DNA of 64,000 nucleotides from Balanoglossus misakiensis (Eukaryota; Hemichordata). The stretch is from contig CM082583.2 of assembly GCA_040954595.2 (NCBI GenBank), forward strand, positions 7,874,001-7,938,000, in the 5' to 3' direction. This document shows, one piece after another, positions 48,201-63,200 of this stretch. Position 1 is the first letter of the stretch. Every line of letters begins with the position of its first letter. A program made the position numbers and the translations under genes. The notes below the pieces were generated by a model. The model was not told where the DNA came from. It worked only from the letters and a program-made list of their open reading frames with translations, and did no database searches.

Positions 48201-51200
48201 AAGGCGCCTTCTCATCAGATATTAGAGATGTTTTAGTTACACGTAATTAATTACGCGTGCGTCTGTTGGCAGCAAGTGGTGCACGCGCACTGTTGTGCGT
48301 TTTTAATAAATATTCAAAAACATTGAATATTCAAATACGTTTCACTTAAAATATTTTGTGCGTGATGAAAATTCTCTAAGGCCACCCTTGCCATAAGTTT
48401 CTTGACTGTCGTGGAAATATATTTTAGTGCAGTTTTCCGAGTGGGAATACGTAATTGCGTTAACGTTTGGTAAACAGCAAATACTGCCGGTTTTGGCACA
48501 TACGGCCGAAATTATTCCGATAACATGCAAGCTGGCCTTGTCACAATTGCAATTTCAGAGATCGATCGCCCAAATTAGGAGAACATATCAAAAAATCCGA
48601 AAAAATATTACACGTAGAAGAGCCGTTTGCCGATCCGAACTGCTGTACACGTACGTGACGTATAGTATTTACGTGTAACTTGACCTCTCTATTTTATTTA
48701 GAACACGACGTTGCAAAACGGAAAGGAGGGGAACAGATTCAGGAATAGAGGCAGTAAACAAAACAAAATATGGAAATATATTCCTCTTGGTATGGCAGAT
48801 CGCATTTCTACTTCCGTCACAGATGGCGTGTCATGTAGGTAATGGTCCCTTATGGGTCAATTAGCAATTAGCATCTGTTAAGATACATTTGCAGCGTTCC
48901 GTTGACCGATAGTGGACAATATTTTTTTTTCTTTCCAATGGCTGTTAAACACAGCCAAGGGTAATTTAAAGCAAACACGATAATAGGACTGTACCCGGAG
49001 AGTTTCCTATGCACTTGTAAATGCGTAAAACAAATTTAAAATCTCTTAGCCGTGAAGGGCGTTGGGGCGAGTTTCAAATAGAAGAATTATAGGTTTTTGG
49101 GGGGAACACAGGTGCGCGGTTCTGTAGTTGTGGGTGATCAACGCATATCTTACTGTAAACATCTGTGCTCGTTAGCCATAGATAATGATTGATGCGTGTG
49201 TGTGGGCCTATGCACATTAACCACCAGAGAAATGCCACGGTGAATGGGTTTTTCAAATTACACGGACGTTGAAGCGTACGCGGTTGATTGTGCGTCACGT
49301 GACCTCTCATCCAGCCTGGATACATTTTCGCTATTAAAAACATGTTTTGAGTGATAGATTCTCCACACATACGGGTCACCTGACTGTACGAGTCTGATAT
49401 CAAGGCGGCACCTGTTTCTACTGGGTGGATGGGACAACTCTGACAAGAATTCACTTGTTAATACGCGATTTAGTGTCCTGGCGGAAATGGCGAGATTTAT
49501 TCAGAATAAGTCTGACATTATACCTGAAATATCAAACGTTTACCAGCGCTGTAATTGTTCAGCCTGAGGGCAAGTGGCTGCAATTTCCTGGCCTTTACTG
49601 TGGTTCAGAAAAGCACGAAGAAACAAGCGAAACGAATGATGCTGTTGTACTTAAACGCCGCAAAATAAATGTTAAATAATAATAATATTCTTGAGATATT
49701 ACACAAATGCTGACGCGGTGACGCAGCCAAGACAAACGAACAAATGTGGGACCACGAATCGGAGATATTATTTTACTGGAGAAAAGTTACCCGAAACGAT
49801 TAAACCACCCAGCAAAAGATAAAAATGAAAGACTTCTAGCATGAGCGCTGTTTAGTTTGCATTAAACAAAACTTCTCATACTCACATGAACTGCAATTTT
49901 CTGTTCATATGAAATGCTTCATCCGAGACTTCTGTAACGCCGCAATCAGCGATTCTCCTAAGGATGGAGGGAAATTACACATTTAGGTAATTTGAAAAAA
50001 AAAATGGGTTCGTGGGATGAAAACATTATGGACACTTCGTAGACATATCGAAAAAAAACATCGTCGTATTCCCCACACACGGTAAGTTAGAATTGGTGCA
50101 GACATCGTAACAAAATGTCCGCCAGGCGACCAAATATGAATGACATCGCTTCAAGCATGTCCGAGTTCTGACAGTCAAGCTGATGGGCAGTCAGAGCTCC
50201 ATCTACAAATTCCCTCTCGGACTACATCTCGGGACTCTTACAATAGATTTTTTATCTTCAGTAATAACTGCAATATGATCAGTGTAATTTATTCTTAATT
50301 TATTCATAATCACAGGGTCAGCAAATATTACTATTACTTAATACTAAATTACACACCCCATGTATATTAATAACCGACTACACAGGACCGTATAGTCAAA
50401 GAGCTAACATTTCATATGTAAATGTTCAAAATTTCACGGTGTGATGCACATGCGGGCAGTGTGAAGACTGGGCTTCTAACATTACCACGTGGACAAAATA
50501 TCTGTCTGTAATTTTTTAATAAAAGTTAGACAAACATAAACAGTGTTACTTACAGTTTTTCAAGTCGCGTCAAATGCTGAAGTGACGCTCGGCTGATGTT
50601 TCGCAGATCACTTTGGTTTTCAATAGTCCTGAAAGACGAGGAAAATCGGTAATTATTATCGCGATCTGTTTTTTTTTTTTCGTGCGGGATTTCGTGAAGT
50701 CACGTGAACGTCTCGTGACACACACAACGTGAACAGGAGATCACATGACATATCGCCTATTGCCCCGGCAACCACTGAGCTTTTCATAGAAAACTAAACA
50801 ATCTTGGTCGCGTGTGAAGGAATAAAAAGAACTCCGTGGAAACTGATGACTAGATAAGGAGAATGGAATGATCCAAGTGGACAATGTTTCTTATATGTTT
50901 AATATGTACATCCTTTAGAGTAGAATCAAGACTCTTGGATTTACGAAATACGATAATTGAACATGGAAATGCCTCAGATAGATAGATTGTCCGTGGGCAG
51001 AGGCACTCGAATGATATGACGACCTTTACGTTGCGGGCAAATATAACGATAGTGAACAAAACACTGGAATAAACATGGCAACTAGAAGCTCAGTTATAAA
51101 CATTTCACGCTTGGATGGGTTAGGACATTTTGAGACTTAAAAATATCTCCGCTAAATCCAGCTTGCCATGAATAACTGGAGCGAATGTCAAAGTTTTCGC

Positions 51201-54200
51201 AGAAGATAATGGGAAAACCCAAGAACTGCAATTTTCCTTGCGGTCGTTAAGTATATTTCGCGGGATTTTCCTTATCTGGTCGTGATTTTCAAGTAAGCGC
51301 CAAGTCACGACTCGGGTTTTTTTGCCGTAGTTTGATATGTCTGGCGGGCCTGTAGGGACCCCGCGCTGTAACACCGCTGTTCAGTCAATAATACACGATG
51401 ACAGAACGTTTGAACGGCGATCGTCGTGCCGACGACTGTCCAGCTGCACACCGAGTGGACGTTACACGTTCACGAACCACGCCGTTTCCCCTCGGGTTAA
51501 GAGGAAATGATCACAAGGTTTATGTATAATATACATGTATTGCACTTGGGGATGACCGCACGAATTTCAAGCGTCTCGCGTGTGACAAGACTTCCACATC
51601 GCATTGTCAGATGCTGTCGTAATGTCACCACAGTCCCCGTCACAAATGTCTGAGATTAGCATCCTTCCGAGAGTATAGCGATGCACAAAAGGAGCAAAAG
51701 TGGGAGGTTACGGTGTTAAGCAGGCGAAATTCAAAATGAAGAGAATTCCTGTAAATTAGCAAACTAAAGTACGCATTTGATTTAATCAAAGCCATCGACT
51801 GATGTCCCCCTTTCCTCTCCCCATTGATTTTTGTGTCAAAATCTTGACAGGCTCAGAAAACCACGGAGTGACACTTTCAGGCCGTGGGTATTATCGGTGT
51901 TCTCACCGCCCCTGGTAGCCATAACATTATTATCGTACAATCCTTTACATATAACACAGAATGCAGTCCAGCCTCGTCACTACCGTGTACTGACATCTAC
52001 ATGTATTGGGGCCGCTGAAAACCACAGATACAACTACGCGAGGCCATTCCAGCGTAACCACGGCGACGAGAAACCTCATACTGCGGGTCACTCTGATGAA
52101 AACAGATGGTTTAGAGTCGTTTATAATTGCGCGTCACCGTCAACGATGCGAATTTGATGGTTTGCGCGAACGTATATGTTACCTGGCAGCAAACAGTCAC
52201 ATTCGTAAAGTAGTGCTCGACTTTGAAATCGCATCACAATCTTTTGTTGGTACCCCCCCCCCCTAACAGTTTATACGTTTTACATTGTTTTCTTCGGTTT
52301 CAAATTGGGCACATTCACTAACATCTAAAATCCAAAATGGCCGCCAACATTAACATGCTAATTTGTACACAAAAAGTTGCACATGTTCAGTTCAGACGAC
52401 CCTCCCCTTTAAAGACAGCCTCGCTCGTCCAAACGATAAGCTGCCTGATTCGTTAGATCCGCGAGGGTAATGCAACTTTTTGAGAATCGGTTCAAACGAA
52501 AGCGAGAGGTTATTCTTTCTGTGTATTTATCGGTCTCATAAAATCAATGGTATCCATTGACCCTGCAGTTCACTTATCTGACGCTACTCAATTCGATGAC
52601 GTTCAAAATAAACGCATCCTCGGGCAAAAAAAACCATGGAATGCACACACCATATTGATTTCAATTGATTTGCATTTCCTGGTTTCAATATTCCACCATG
52701 GTTCTCGGCAGCCATTTTGCATTTGGCACTCAAATCATAACTCCTCGTCGCGATAGCTTGAACGGCAATAATGAGGTTGAACCGTGGGGCCCACACAGTC
52801 GCAAAACACACATCTCCTAGAGATTCCGATAAATAACACTGATTCTGTTTGTTATTTGGAGGTCAAAGGTTGTTTTACACACTTGTAGCTTTTATTCGGA
52901 TTTCACTGGCGTGCGTGTCTGTGTGTTCTTGTCACGCGACTCTAGTATAATGGTACTCTAGTATGGTCATGGTCTTCTCCTATACTGAAGGCTAATCTTG
53001 GCAGAATAAACCGAGTAGACACGTCTTATCGTTGATAAGGCAACGGTTTATAAACAGCTCTTGTCCAAATTTACAAACAACCTCAGTTGGGTTCGATGTG
53101 ATGTTCGATGTTATTAAAACAAAGAACCATGGGAAACCCTTCGCACAGTGCATTTTATTCTGCAGTAGCTTGACTGTGTAGAATTGTTCGCAGGAAACGT
53201 CACACGATTCAACACAGCCGTTTTGGAATCTACCGACCTGGTACAGAGGTGCATCGATAGGCCAACGAACTGTGGCAACAGGCTCGCCTGGGCACAGTGG
53301 GTGTCGCTCCCTGAGCACGATGGTTCTACGTATTTGTATCGGACTACGCCACACTGTGATTTTCCGAAGAGTCAACAAGATATCACGTTTAGAAGATGTC
53401 CGTATTTTGTACATCGTTCTGCTTTAAGCGTAATCGCTGCCGGAGGGAATTGGCATCAGACGTTTTAAGGTCTCATTATCCGTATCTTTTGTGCATTGTC
53501 TTGTCACAAAAAATCATCCCATATTTAATCACACTCCTTGCAAAATTATACCTTTTAAGCAAAACAACAGTGTGTCTGTATCGGTTGTCACCACATTGCA
53601 GAATATCAGTCGTATTCTTCTTACGGGAATTTCCGCGTCTTTCCAACTGACGCATGACAATTCAGTTGAAAAACAAACAAATTGAAGACAGAGCTTATTC
53701 TGTGTCGATAACTTAATATCTAGTTTTCATCATTGCGAAAGTTTTCAAACCTCCGCTCCGGGCTTGATCCAAGTAGATACTATAGTTGATAAGGAGTCAT
53801 ATCACTTCAAAAGAAAGATTTATGACCTCCCTTCTGTCTTAAATTCCCGGAAAACGCGACCTCGCTGAAATAATCACCTTCAAAGATCGCTGATACCAGA
53901 GTACGTCAACGACGAAAACTTGCTTTCATTTACAATGGGCGTAAAACCGCAGTTTATATTTACACACTAAAACACACAGCTGAAGAAATAACAGCACAGT
54001 GACCAGCGACGGGGAGATATTACAGGTGCTTGCACGATCCATTATCTACCTTCTTAATCGCGCGCCCTTTAAATAATTTGATATCGATAAAACGTGTCCA
54101 TTAAATCAGTGTTAATGAGTGGTAGCCGGAGATTTCTTAAACTTCTTTTGTCACACTGGTTTTCTGGAATAGACAACGGCCCGCTGACAAAAAAAAGATG

Positions 54201-57200
54201 CCACTGACATTTACTGTATTTCCAAACACAAGACCCTTGAAAGGTCGCCCTCGCCAAACTCAGTGGCTGCATTATGGAACTTTACATATCGATAAAATGA
54301 CGTCAGACATTGCGTTTTGTTCCATTTCAGCTTTAAGACGAAAATTACTTTCAAGTCTTAACTTAAGCAAAATTAATCTCATGTTGAAATATACTTCGTG
54401 GCTTAGGCAAACCATCCACCGGCGGTCCACGAAGAACACAATCAACCTATTAATCTAAAAATAAATAAATCTAGTTGCATTTTTCAATTATACAACCGGC
54501 GACGCAAACGTTATAATCACGGAAAGGTCCAAATCCACTCACGAGACAATGCTTTATCTACGTTACTTAAAACTATGTCTATTCCAGAAAACCAGTGTGA
54601 CAAAAGAAGTTTAAGATTTCATGTCGCCATCTTAGTTTTCAGCAATATCTCTTCCAAACGCAGATTTAAAACCGTCTTCTCTGCCTTTTCTTCGCGTAAT
54701 CTCCAAGTCTCTCTTCAGAAATTGGTAAGCGGGGGAGCCTTTTTCTATTTGTCGAGATTTCGGTGTGTGACTTACTTTGATGTGGGAGTCTAAATATTGC
54801 GAGGGGGATTGGTAACTATGGGTTATTTCAGTTGCTAAGCTACGCACGGAAAATATTATGTTGACGACCAGGTTTGGGTGAGTTTCGTCGATTTCATTTG
54901 TCTGAAACTTCACGAAGGTGATTCGGAACGTCGTCTTGGATGACTGTCCATATCTATATCAGGAGTTTGATCATTATACACAGAAAGGGAAAACGAGAAG
55001 GCTTTAAAAAGAAGACTTAGGAGATATCAACCCAAATTTGATGTTTAAAATCAAAGAAAATTGTGAATTTGGCTGGTAAGAAAAGTACTCACATGACGCA
55101 AAATAAACATCACATACACAGACATAATTGAATAATTAATACACGAACCGAGCCAAATGATATGGCTTATTAATGACTGATGCGGTAAATGTGAGCTGGT
55201 CTGCACAGGCTCGAATAACATGATATGAGATATACCGAAGGATATAGGGTTTCACCCTGGTTCGTTTTCTCAAAGTAGCCAAATTGACTGCGTGGGTAAT
55301 GTTAAAAGCCTGGCCAAATTGATGGCATATTACACTGAAACTCTATCATTTCTGCAGCAAAACACTTCAGACAGCTGAAATCACACGTCACACAAGGAAC
55401 ATCGGAAAACATAATGCAGTGTGGGTGGTGTGTGTGATACTGATCTCTTTCTTTTAATCAAACACGCGTTTGTGCACTCTCCTTGCCTATGGACGACATG
55501 TGTTTTCATGTTTGAAGGTAAACTACTGGCACAAGAGCCGCTCCTTAGTCTCTGTCTCTCTATTTCTCTCCCTCCCCCTCCTTCCCTCCCTCCCTCCCTC
55601 CTTCTCTCTCCCTCTCTCTGTCCCTCTCTCTCTATCTCTCTCCCCCTCTTTCTCTCTCAGTACATTTGCAAGAAATCAGATAGCAGATGTCCATGTAATG
55701 ACAAACCAAAAATGGTTGTTTCCATGACGACGTAACGGCTCCTTTGGACCCAAGAGTGTACTCCAAAGAGATGAACCAAACCGCCGTTGCCATAGCGGCA
55801 AAGAAAATACAAACCGTTCGGAATTCAGATTGATGCCATTTGCCTCTATCAAATTTGAAATATTTCAAAGTGCAATATTTCGATGACCTGGACTTTAATA
55901 TTGTGACAGACTACACACAAAGGCAAAATAACGGACCAGGATCTACTGGATATCGGTGGTTTTCTAAGGAATTTCTGATAGCGTTGCGGCTAATTTGCAT
56001 AACACTGTTCTATTGTCTTATCACAATTCAGAGTAGTGGCCACTATGCACTGCGGCTATCATGTGCAAAAGTGTAAAGTGCTAAGTGTTCGACATCTCCG
56101 ACCATTTGTCTTTGACCAAATGGATTGAGAGAGATTCGTTCAGATGTCGTAAAACATTAAATCACTCTCTGCGTGCGGGCATATGCATTAAGATGATTAG
56201 TTCATAATAAAGACTATGTCTTTCAAATGTTCAATTATCAGGGACGGTTAGAAATGCCAGAGAGGCTACTCATTCGTTGATGGCGGATGTTGCCAAGGCC
56301 TCTGTGACGCAAGAAAACTGGTCATATTCGCAAGTCATTTTTTTTGTGTGTCACGCGCGAATCAGGCTCGGGAGTGACCTGGGTGGGCTAATAGGTGTGA
56401 AGAACCGCGAAAGGTCACCGGGGTTCCCTGCCTTGCTAGGTCACAGAAACAACCAGTGCGTGCGCTGCTTAATGAGGACCGCTGAGTATAAAGGCCGAAT
56501 GCATCACCATCACCATGCACTGTATATATAGATATATATCTATGGTCATAATAATGCTACTTCATATTCAGCGGTGCGCTCCGATAACTGACGCGCGACT
56601 TACCCCGGTCGGTGCGCGCCAATAAACTGATAAAAAAGCACAATGTCAACTGACGTAAAACTTCTTGGTAGATTGATTACTGATTAGATCAGCTAAAGTT
56701 ATGTTATCACGATCACCACCCTCCTCCTTCTCCTCCTCCTCCTCATCATCATCATCATCACCATCATCATCAGAGTAAAATGTTCGTTCTAATCCAACCT
56801 AATATTCGATTATGATAATTACATAATTCTAAGTATTTACATTACTAACATCAACACCATCATGGCCGTCAACGTGTTTGTTTGGGCTCTTCGTACATAG
56901 CAACCTTGAGGCTCCAAGTTCACTCTCGCGCACCATAGTAACTTAAAATAACCGAGATCACGGTCGTGACCATGCCCTGTCCATCTACATGACACTTTTG
57001 GTATTATCTCCAGATGGTAACAAACGACTAGATTTATGAGCGGCCTAGACCATCACAATGCTTTCCTAACAGAGCGTGCAGCTGGAGAGAATGTGAACGA
57101 CTTTGGTCGACATTTTCTCTGATACAGAGATATATAACTGAGAGTGTACGGGTTTATGCAACAGTTGGCTTCACCTTGGGAAATTACTAAGACATGGCAT

Positions 57201-60200
57201 TCACTGGGAAACCATGGTCTCCGGCTATGTCGGTTTACTCTTCTGTACACCGATATTTTTATAAAAAGAAAAAAATGTCGGTTTTACACATGAGATTATC
57301 CGGACTTGTGTAACATAGCATGCCCCGATTAAAACGGACCATCAAGATATTCGTCACGGAATAAGGAACATTATCTGAAGGTTTGGTCTCTTGAATCATG
57401 TGAAATTGTAGAGGGCGGAAAGACTCCGACATGTTTAAGGGAGTGGTGAAATTCAACCAGTGCCAGTTTTGGACACCGGCGCTTATTCAATCCTACACAT
57501 ACATGTTGTGTTGCTAAGCTAAATGCTGGTCGCTTCATCATAATATTCGTGAATTTGATCAAGAAACTACAGAAAATACACGAAACAAAACACTGAAATC
57601 ATAGTGTACAGCTTACGGAGCTTTAAAATCAGCACGTGTGTTTTCACTCTGGTTACTATACCGGGGGACACAGTTTCACATGTACACTCATCCAACTGAC
57701 CCTGCACTGTATGATCACGCCCACACAAGGATCAAAGGGTTTGAAGTCAACGAACACTCGGACTTTGACATGGCGGTAATTTCCCTCATCTCTTTCATCG
57801 CCTATTCACGAACTAAAACATCAGAGAGCGAACGGCCATTGAATGTTAAATGAATAAAAATTGTTTGCATCGCGTAAGCTGTTAAATGCACTTAAATCTA
57901 TCCAACCCACACGCCAAAACTGAAACCCGTTCACGTCTGATTACGTAAACTGAAAGTTACATGTATGTCCAGTCGACAACAAATCTGCCTACATCCTTCT
58001 TTCTCGAACTTTCGCTGTCTCTTTCCGTCTCTATTCCTCTTGTCTCCCTGACTACATGCGCGTGTACGCGTGTCTGCCTGCCTGCCTGCATGCATGCATC
58101 TGTCTGTCTGTCTGTCTGTCTGTCATCTTCAAGGAGAGTCTAGCAATAGCTTTTGTTTTCATATTACATAATACGCCAGACAGACACTGTTCAAACCACG
58201 TCGTTCATGTCTTGGCAGGTTTTGGAAGACCACAGAGATCTGACAGACTCCGAGAGCAGCAACGATAACAACCAACACACGGTTCAATTCTTTTGCCCTT
58301 TATACAATAAAAACTCCCCATCTCCAGATCTCAGTATCACTCAAAACGAGAAAAAAAAATACGAGCCCATCTCCAAGACTCTTCAAGTCTGGAACCTACA
58401 AACTAAAAGGGGATGTTTTGACACGAATCAGACTATTTTGTGATGAATGATTCATGCCGTTTTGTGAGCAATTGTAACAGCTCTTTCTGGACATGTTTCA
58501 CCATGCATCCGCCAGTCTGAGAAACGCCATCAGTCACATGGACTGTTCAGCTTGTCGCAACCTATTTGCACGCGACATCAAGGATGACGATTATGGCGCG
58601 GCCATAACGTCTCGAAATCTGAGGTGCGGGTTGACTAACTGGTGATAATATTATCATTTTAAACCTGGTCATTATAATGCTGTTAGATCAGCCGCGGGAT
58701 GATGTTGTCGAGCAAAGCTATCGATCGCAATGCATGATGGGTTAAAATACAGTCCCTAGTATAGTATTTCATACTTTTTGAAATACTAGATATTAAGATA
58801 ATCTCTGATGCTATGGGTAGCTCATCTCTGTGCGGCATAAGAAACAGAGATATTAGCGTTAGGGCGGAATTCGCTCGCGAATGCAGATCGGTGTTTAGAC
58901 TTGCAAACTGTCTCGCCCTGGGCTAATCTCTTCGAGGAAAGCTTATTCGATTCTCAAGGCTTTCTTTTATTTCAGACAAAAGAGTCCGTTTCGTTTCGTT
59001 CACAATAGCAAGCTAATATGCAGGAATTGTAGACAGACTGCCCATCTTTCCTGAGAGGCAATTCGGAGGGGGGCTTTGTTAACCCTTGAAAGGCAAAACA
59101 ATCGGAAGTCAGAACGGGTTTGATAAAAAAGCATTTGATTACGGGATCGCCATAGCACTTGGCACAATACCTTGCATAACCGAGACGAGACGAGACAGAA
59201 CAGAACAGAACAGAACACAGCACAACACAAGAATCCCTCCACCAACACATAGTCCCTCCGCCGCAGTGTGGGGAGACGATGGCCACCCTAAACCGGATGG
59301 TGGGCGGAATCTGAACCTGCTGAGCGCACTCTTACGGACAGTGAAAACTCATCTTGTATATGGGCCACGCCTTCAATCATCCACCACGGTTAACGCGGTT
59401 GCAAGACTCGAGAATGAGAGCCGTTATCAACTTACTCGTGTGTTTTCCCTAAACTACGCTACATTTTGTCGTGCAAATGCGATTAATGGGTCGTATGCCC
59501 ATTAGTCTACCTGAATAAATAATAAATAAAAAAATAAAAAGAAATTCTCCCAAGATATGCATCATATGTCTATCATATCGTTTACGTTCACACCTCGTTT
59601 TACTTACAGGTAAGGTTTTGACAAGATTAAGAGGTTACCAGGGCAACGGAGTGTAGTAGGCGTTGAATAAGAGTCATCTGTTCATCACAGTTTCACAGTT
59701 TACATAACGGGGCAGCATTTAAGTACCGTTGGATTAAGTGCAACCATGACGACAGCATCATCGTTTGTGCAAGTACCCGGATACACTGCATAACCAAGTT
59801 TTCGACACCTCGTTTTTGTTTGTTTGCTGGGAAACTTACAGCAAAAACTAGTTGAATATGTGTTCTATGCCATGTATTTTGCATAAATAACCTATTGCAA
59901 ATGTGCTCTGGATATAACAAGCAAAAACAGCAACGTTTTTCACTGCAAACGCCGGTACATCCCGTGTCAGAAAACTAACCCTGCCTCGTGGCGCCGGTGT
60001 ATTTCCGCGGCACACATTGAGTATGGCTGGGTCACGACATGTCTGAACTGAACAGACAAGCTGGGGACGGGTAGGGGAGGCACAGAATGACACGTTTGCA
60101 ATGATATCGTCGCTTTTGTCACGTGATATCGCCGGAACGCTAGACTGGGCGCATGCTGGAATGCCCTAAGCGTCTTGCGGTGACCACGGTCGCATGCTTG

Positions 60201-63200
60201 CCGTGAACGGCGAAGAAGATGTGTGTATAACATCTGGAGTGATGACAGATTTTTTTCTCTCTCGACCACATAATCTAGCATGCCATGTCTCCTCACGATT
60301 CCAGCTCTTCATAAGTTGGGCCTTCATGGAGCTTTTGGTTCGGGGAGGAGGAGGAGGGGGGAGTTCATGATTGTTGAGGACCGACCAGACACTGTCGATA
60401 ACACGTGCTGCGGGAGTGGAGATACGCCGCAAGGACACGCACACACAGACCAGTACCAGCTTACGTAATCAACATCCAGCCGAACGTGCCAGTGTCCTGA
60501 AGAGATAATCCCATTCTCTATAAATAAATGGACACTTACGTAACCATTGATTAATTATTAATTTCCCATATGGCATTCACGGTCACTCCACAGTTAGAGG
60601 TGGCGTGTCCGTGTACTTTCCATGCGATTCTGTCCACCAGATACAAAGTTGACATCGTGCCAGATTCATTTGATTATCACGCGTTGTGGTAAAACAGTCA
60701 TATTGGTCGAAATTATTGGATTAATTTAAAGTCGACGTTTTGTGCCACAATGTCTGGTGTGAATTCACAGAAGACGGTTTATGCGTGGGGTGTTTTTTTT
60801 TTAAATTGCAAGAAAATTGTCCTACTTAAATTGCACCGTGGTTTAAGTGCATCCTCCGAGAAATGCAAAGTTGTATTTAAATTAAGCACCCATTCAAGGC
60901 CACATTGCATTCAAAAGTCGAAAAGACAACAGCGAGGCCGTTGACCCCAGCATACGTTTTGACAAGACGGCTCATCATCTGCAGATCTCTGACAGCAGAT
61001 ACGCGACGCAGCAGTGCGGTTTTTTTTAGATGCCGCGCGGGTCTCGCAACTCCCAACACACGCCGGTGTTCTGAGCCAAACACAATTCGCGCAGTACTAA
61101 ATCTGGGTAAATAATCAGCGACTATGTAATGTAATAAGTTGGGGCGAAAAAAAAATGGCGTGAAGCAATCTCACCATCGTTGCAAAGCCCGTTGCCGATG
61201 ATACTGCTCTAATGCGCACATGGATGCTTGATGACGTCAAGGGATGACGTCATTGGCAGAGTTGAGTACTGTCGTACATGTTTATCAAGATAGCTCCGTA
61301 TTTCAACTCACGACTTGAAGGGTACCATAATGTGTTTAATATTCTGCGCACATTGGCCTTTCCGTGCGAATGGACGGCCCAGTTTTCGTGCGTACTATAT
61401 GTTGGAAGAGAAAATAATGCTATCACCGCTCGCTGAACTACGGGACCGTGGTATTTCTGTGATTTGGTAACCCAACAGAGTAATTAAACCAATGCCGAGT
61501 GGAGCCAAGACAAACACAAGTGTCACATCTTAATCGTTACCTCCTACGCAAATCAAAACAAAATCAAATTGTCTGTCAGCGCCACCGAGTAGCACAACGG
61601 ATGAACCCCCCCCCCCCCCCCCTTCGAGATCAATCGACAGGTCCTTCTGCTCAATGGCATCAAATACTTCATCGAAATTGCTGCGCTGACATCGAATACT
61701 CCGTCAAAATTACAGAGATAGTATTTCGAAAAGAGAGTTTATCACTCGCCCGGAATGATACCCCATTAAAACAGTTACACACATAACTAACGTTCCATTG
61801 CCTACAATCAACATTCACGTTTTCGTATTTTTACCGCTAATGAGTCCGGGGCTAAGACTATAATGTTTCACGCCGCCACTGGCCGCCAACATAGTACGAC
61901 GTTCGCCAGCGCTCACAAAATGATTTTCCAACAAGGCACAACACGCGCCACGAACATCACCGCTGATATCATTGAATTCGCCTTTTTTTCATATCGCCAT
62001 GTCCTGTTTGTCACACGACACGACCAGCACACACTGTCGGCAGACGGTTATAGATGGTGGATTTCGCAGATCAGCGACGGAACGACGTACCGAGCTATTT
62101 CCTTAAAATTTTACTTAGGGGGAGAGTGATGTATTTGGCGAGCTCGCCGACTACACCGAACTACGGCAGACGCTGAATGGAAAATTTAATATACAACACA
62201 TATGTCCTTGAAATTAAAATAATGCGGGAATAGCAAGGATTGGGTTATATTTTGCAGAGAACAGCGTCTTCTTACAATTATACAGTAATAATTAATAGAA
62301 GTAAAATATCTTAGGTTAATTAAACGGAAGCACTGTGTCGTCTCTCTGTTCATTGCTCAAAAGACGACACTTACAGGGTTGGCTGCGTAGACAGCAAAAA
62401 AATCAGTTAAATATATCGTCCTTGTAACTAGGGCAGCGCCCGGTTATATTAAACAGAAAGTGAACAGAATAAGTGAAAATGGGCAATATCGGTTGCTTGG
62501 ATACGGTGGCAAACCACGAGACCAAGTGCCACACTTTGCATGATGCAAAGAGAAAAAGACACCGAGAATAACGCTCAGAAGTAGCGGGTGTGCAGTGTCA
62601 CACATTAGGGTATCTGCATCTGACGCCGTGTAGAAATTAGCAATCTTGGTAAGACCGTTTTATGTTACTCGGAAAAGCTCTGTGTACGACCAGTATAATT
62701 TTAACAGGTCAAAAAAATTAACACCGGTCTTGTCGATTTCACCTGGGCTCGGCGACCAATTAGAATGACAGGACACGCGCGTGCCGTGTTCATAATTTTG
62801 ACGCATATTGAACAAAATGTACATTGCACAGCAAAACCAGGCTAGATTATCCCCCTCAAAACTCCCTTTCTTGTTGTGACTCGTATAATATGCGAGTCGA
62901 TAGGTTGTAAACGCACCATTGTGTGCGAGCGAGTGCCCTTTGTATTTCGATTGGTTTTCACCGAGGACAACTACCCTTAGTCGGCCTTTCAAATGGCGAT
63001 TTTAAATGGCGTTGATCATCCTTGTAAACAAACGCACTAAGTTTAACGCCTCGGCCGCACTCTGTGCCGAGGAAAGGAAAAGTGGATCAGATTTTTTTTT
63101 TCAATGTCTACGGCAATGTCCTTCACAACAGTTTGTTCACGGCGGCCTTCCCGGGCTGTGAACGCAGTATATATTGCGACATGGCGGGCAGAGGGGTGGT

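Noticed and set aside
55421-55735. 104-codon frame rich in Ser, Leu and Pro
   Set aside because: Created by the (CT/CCT)n microsatellite.
58153-58443. 96-codon plus-strand frame after the TGTC repeat
   Set aside because: No domain, no start context, and codon use typical of non-coding intron sequence.
62660-62992. 110-codon minus-strand frame just downstream of Trk exon 1
   Set aside because: It opens with TTG rather than ATG, shows no domain and has no fitting splice junction to exon 1 or exon 2.
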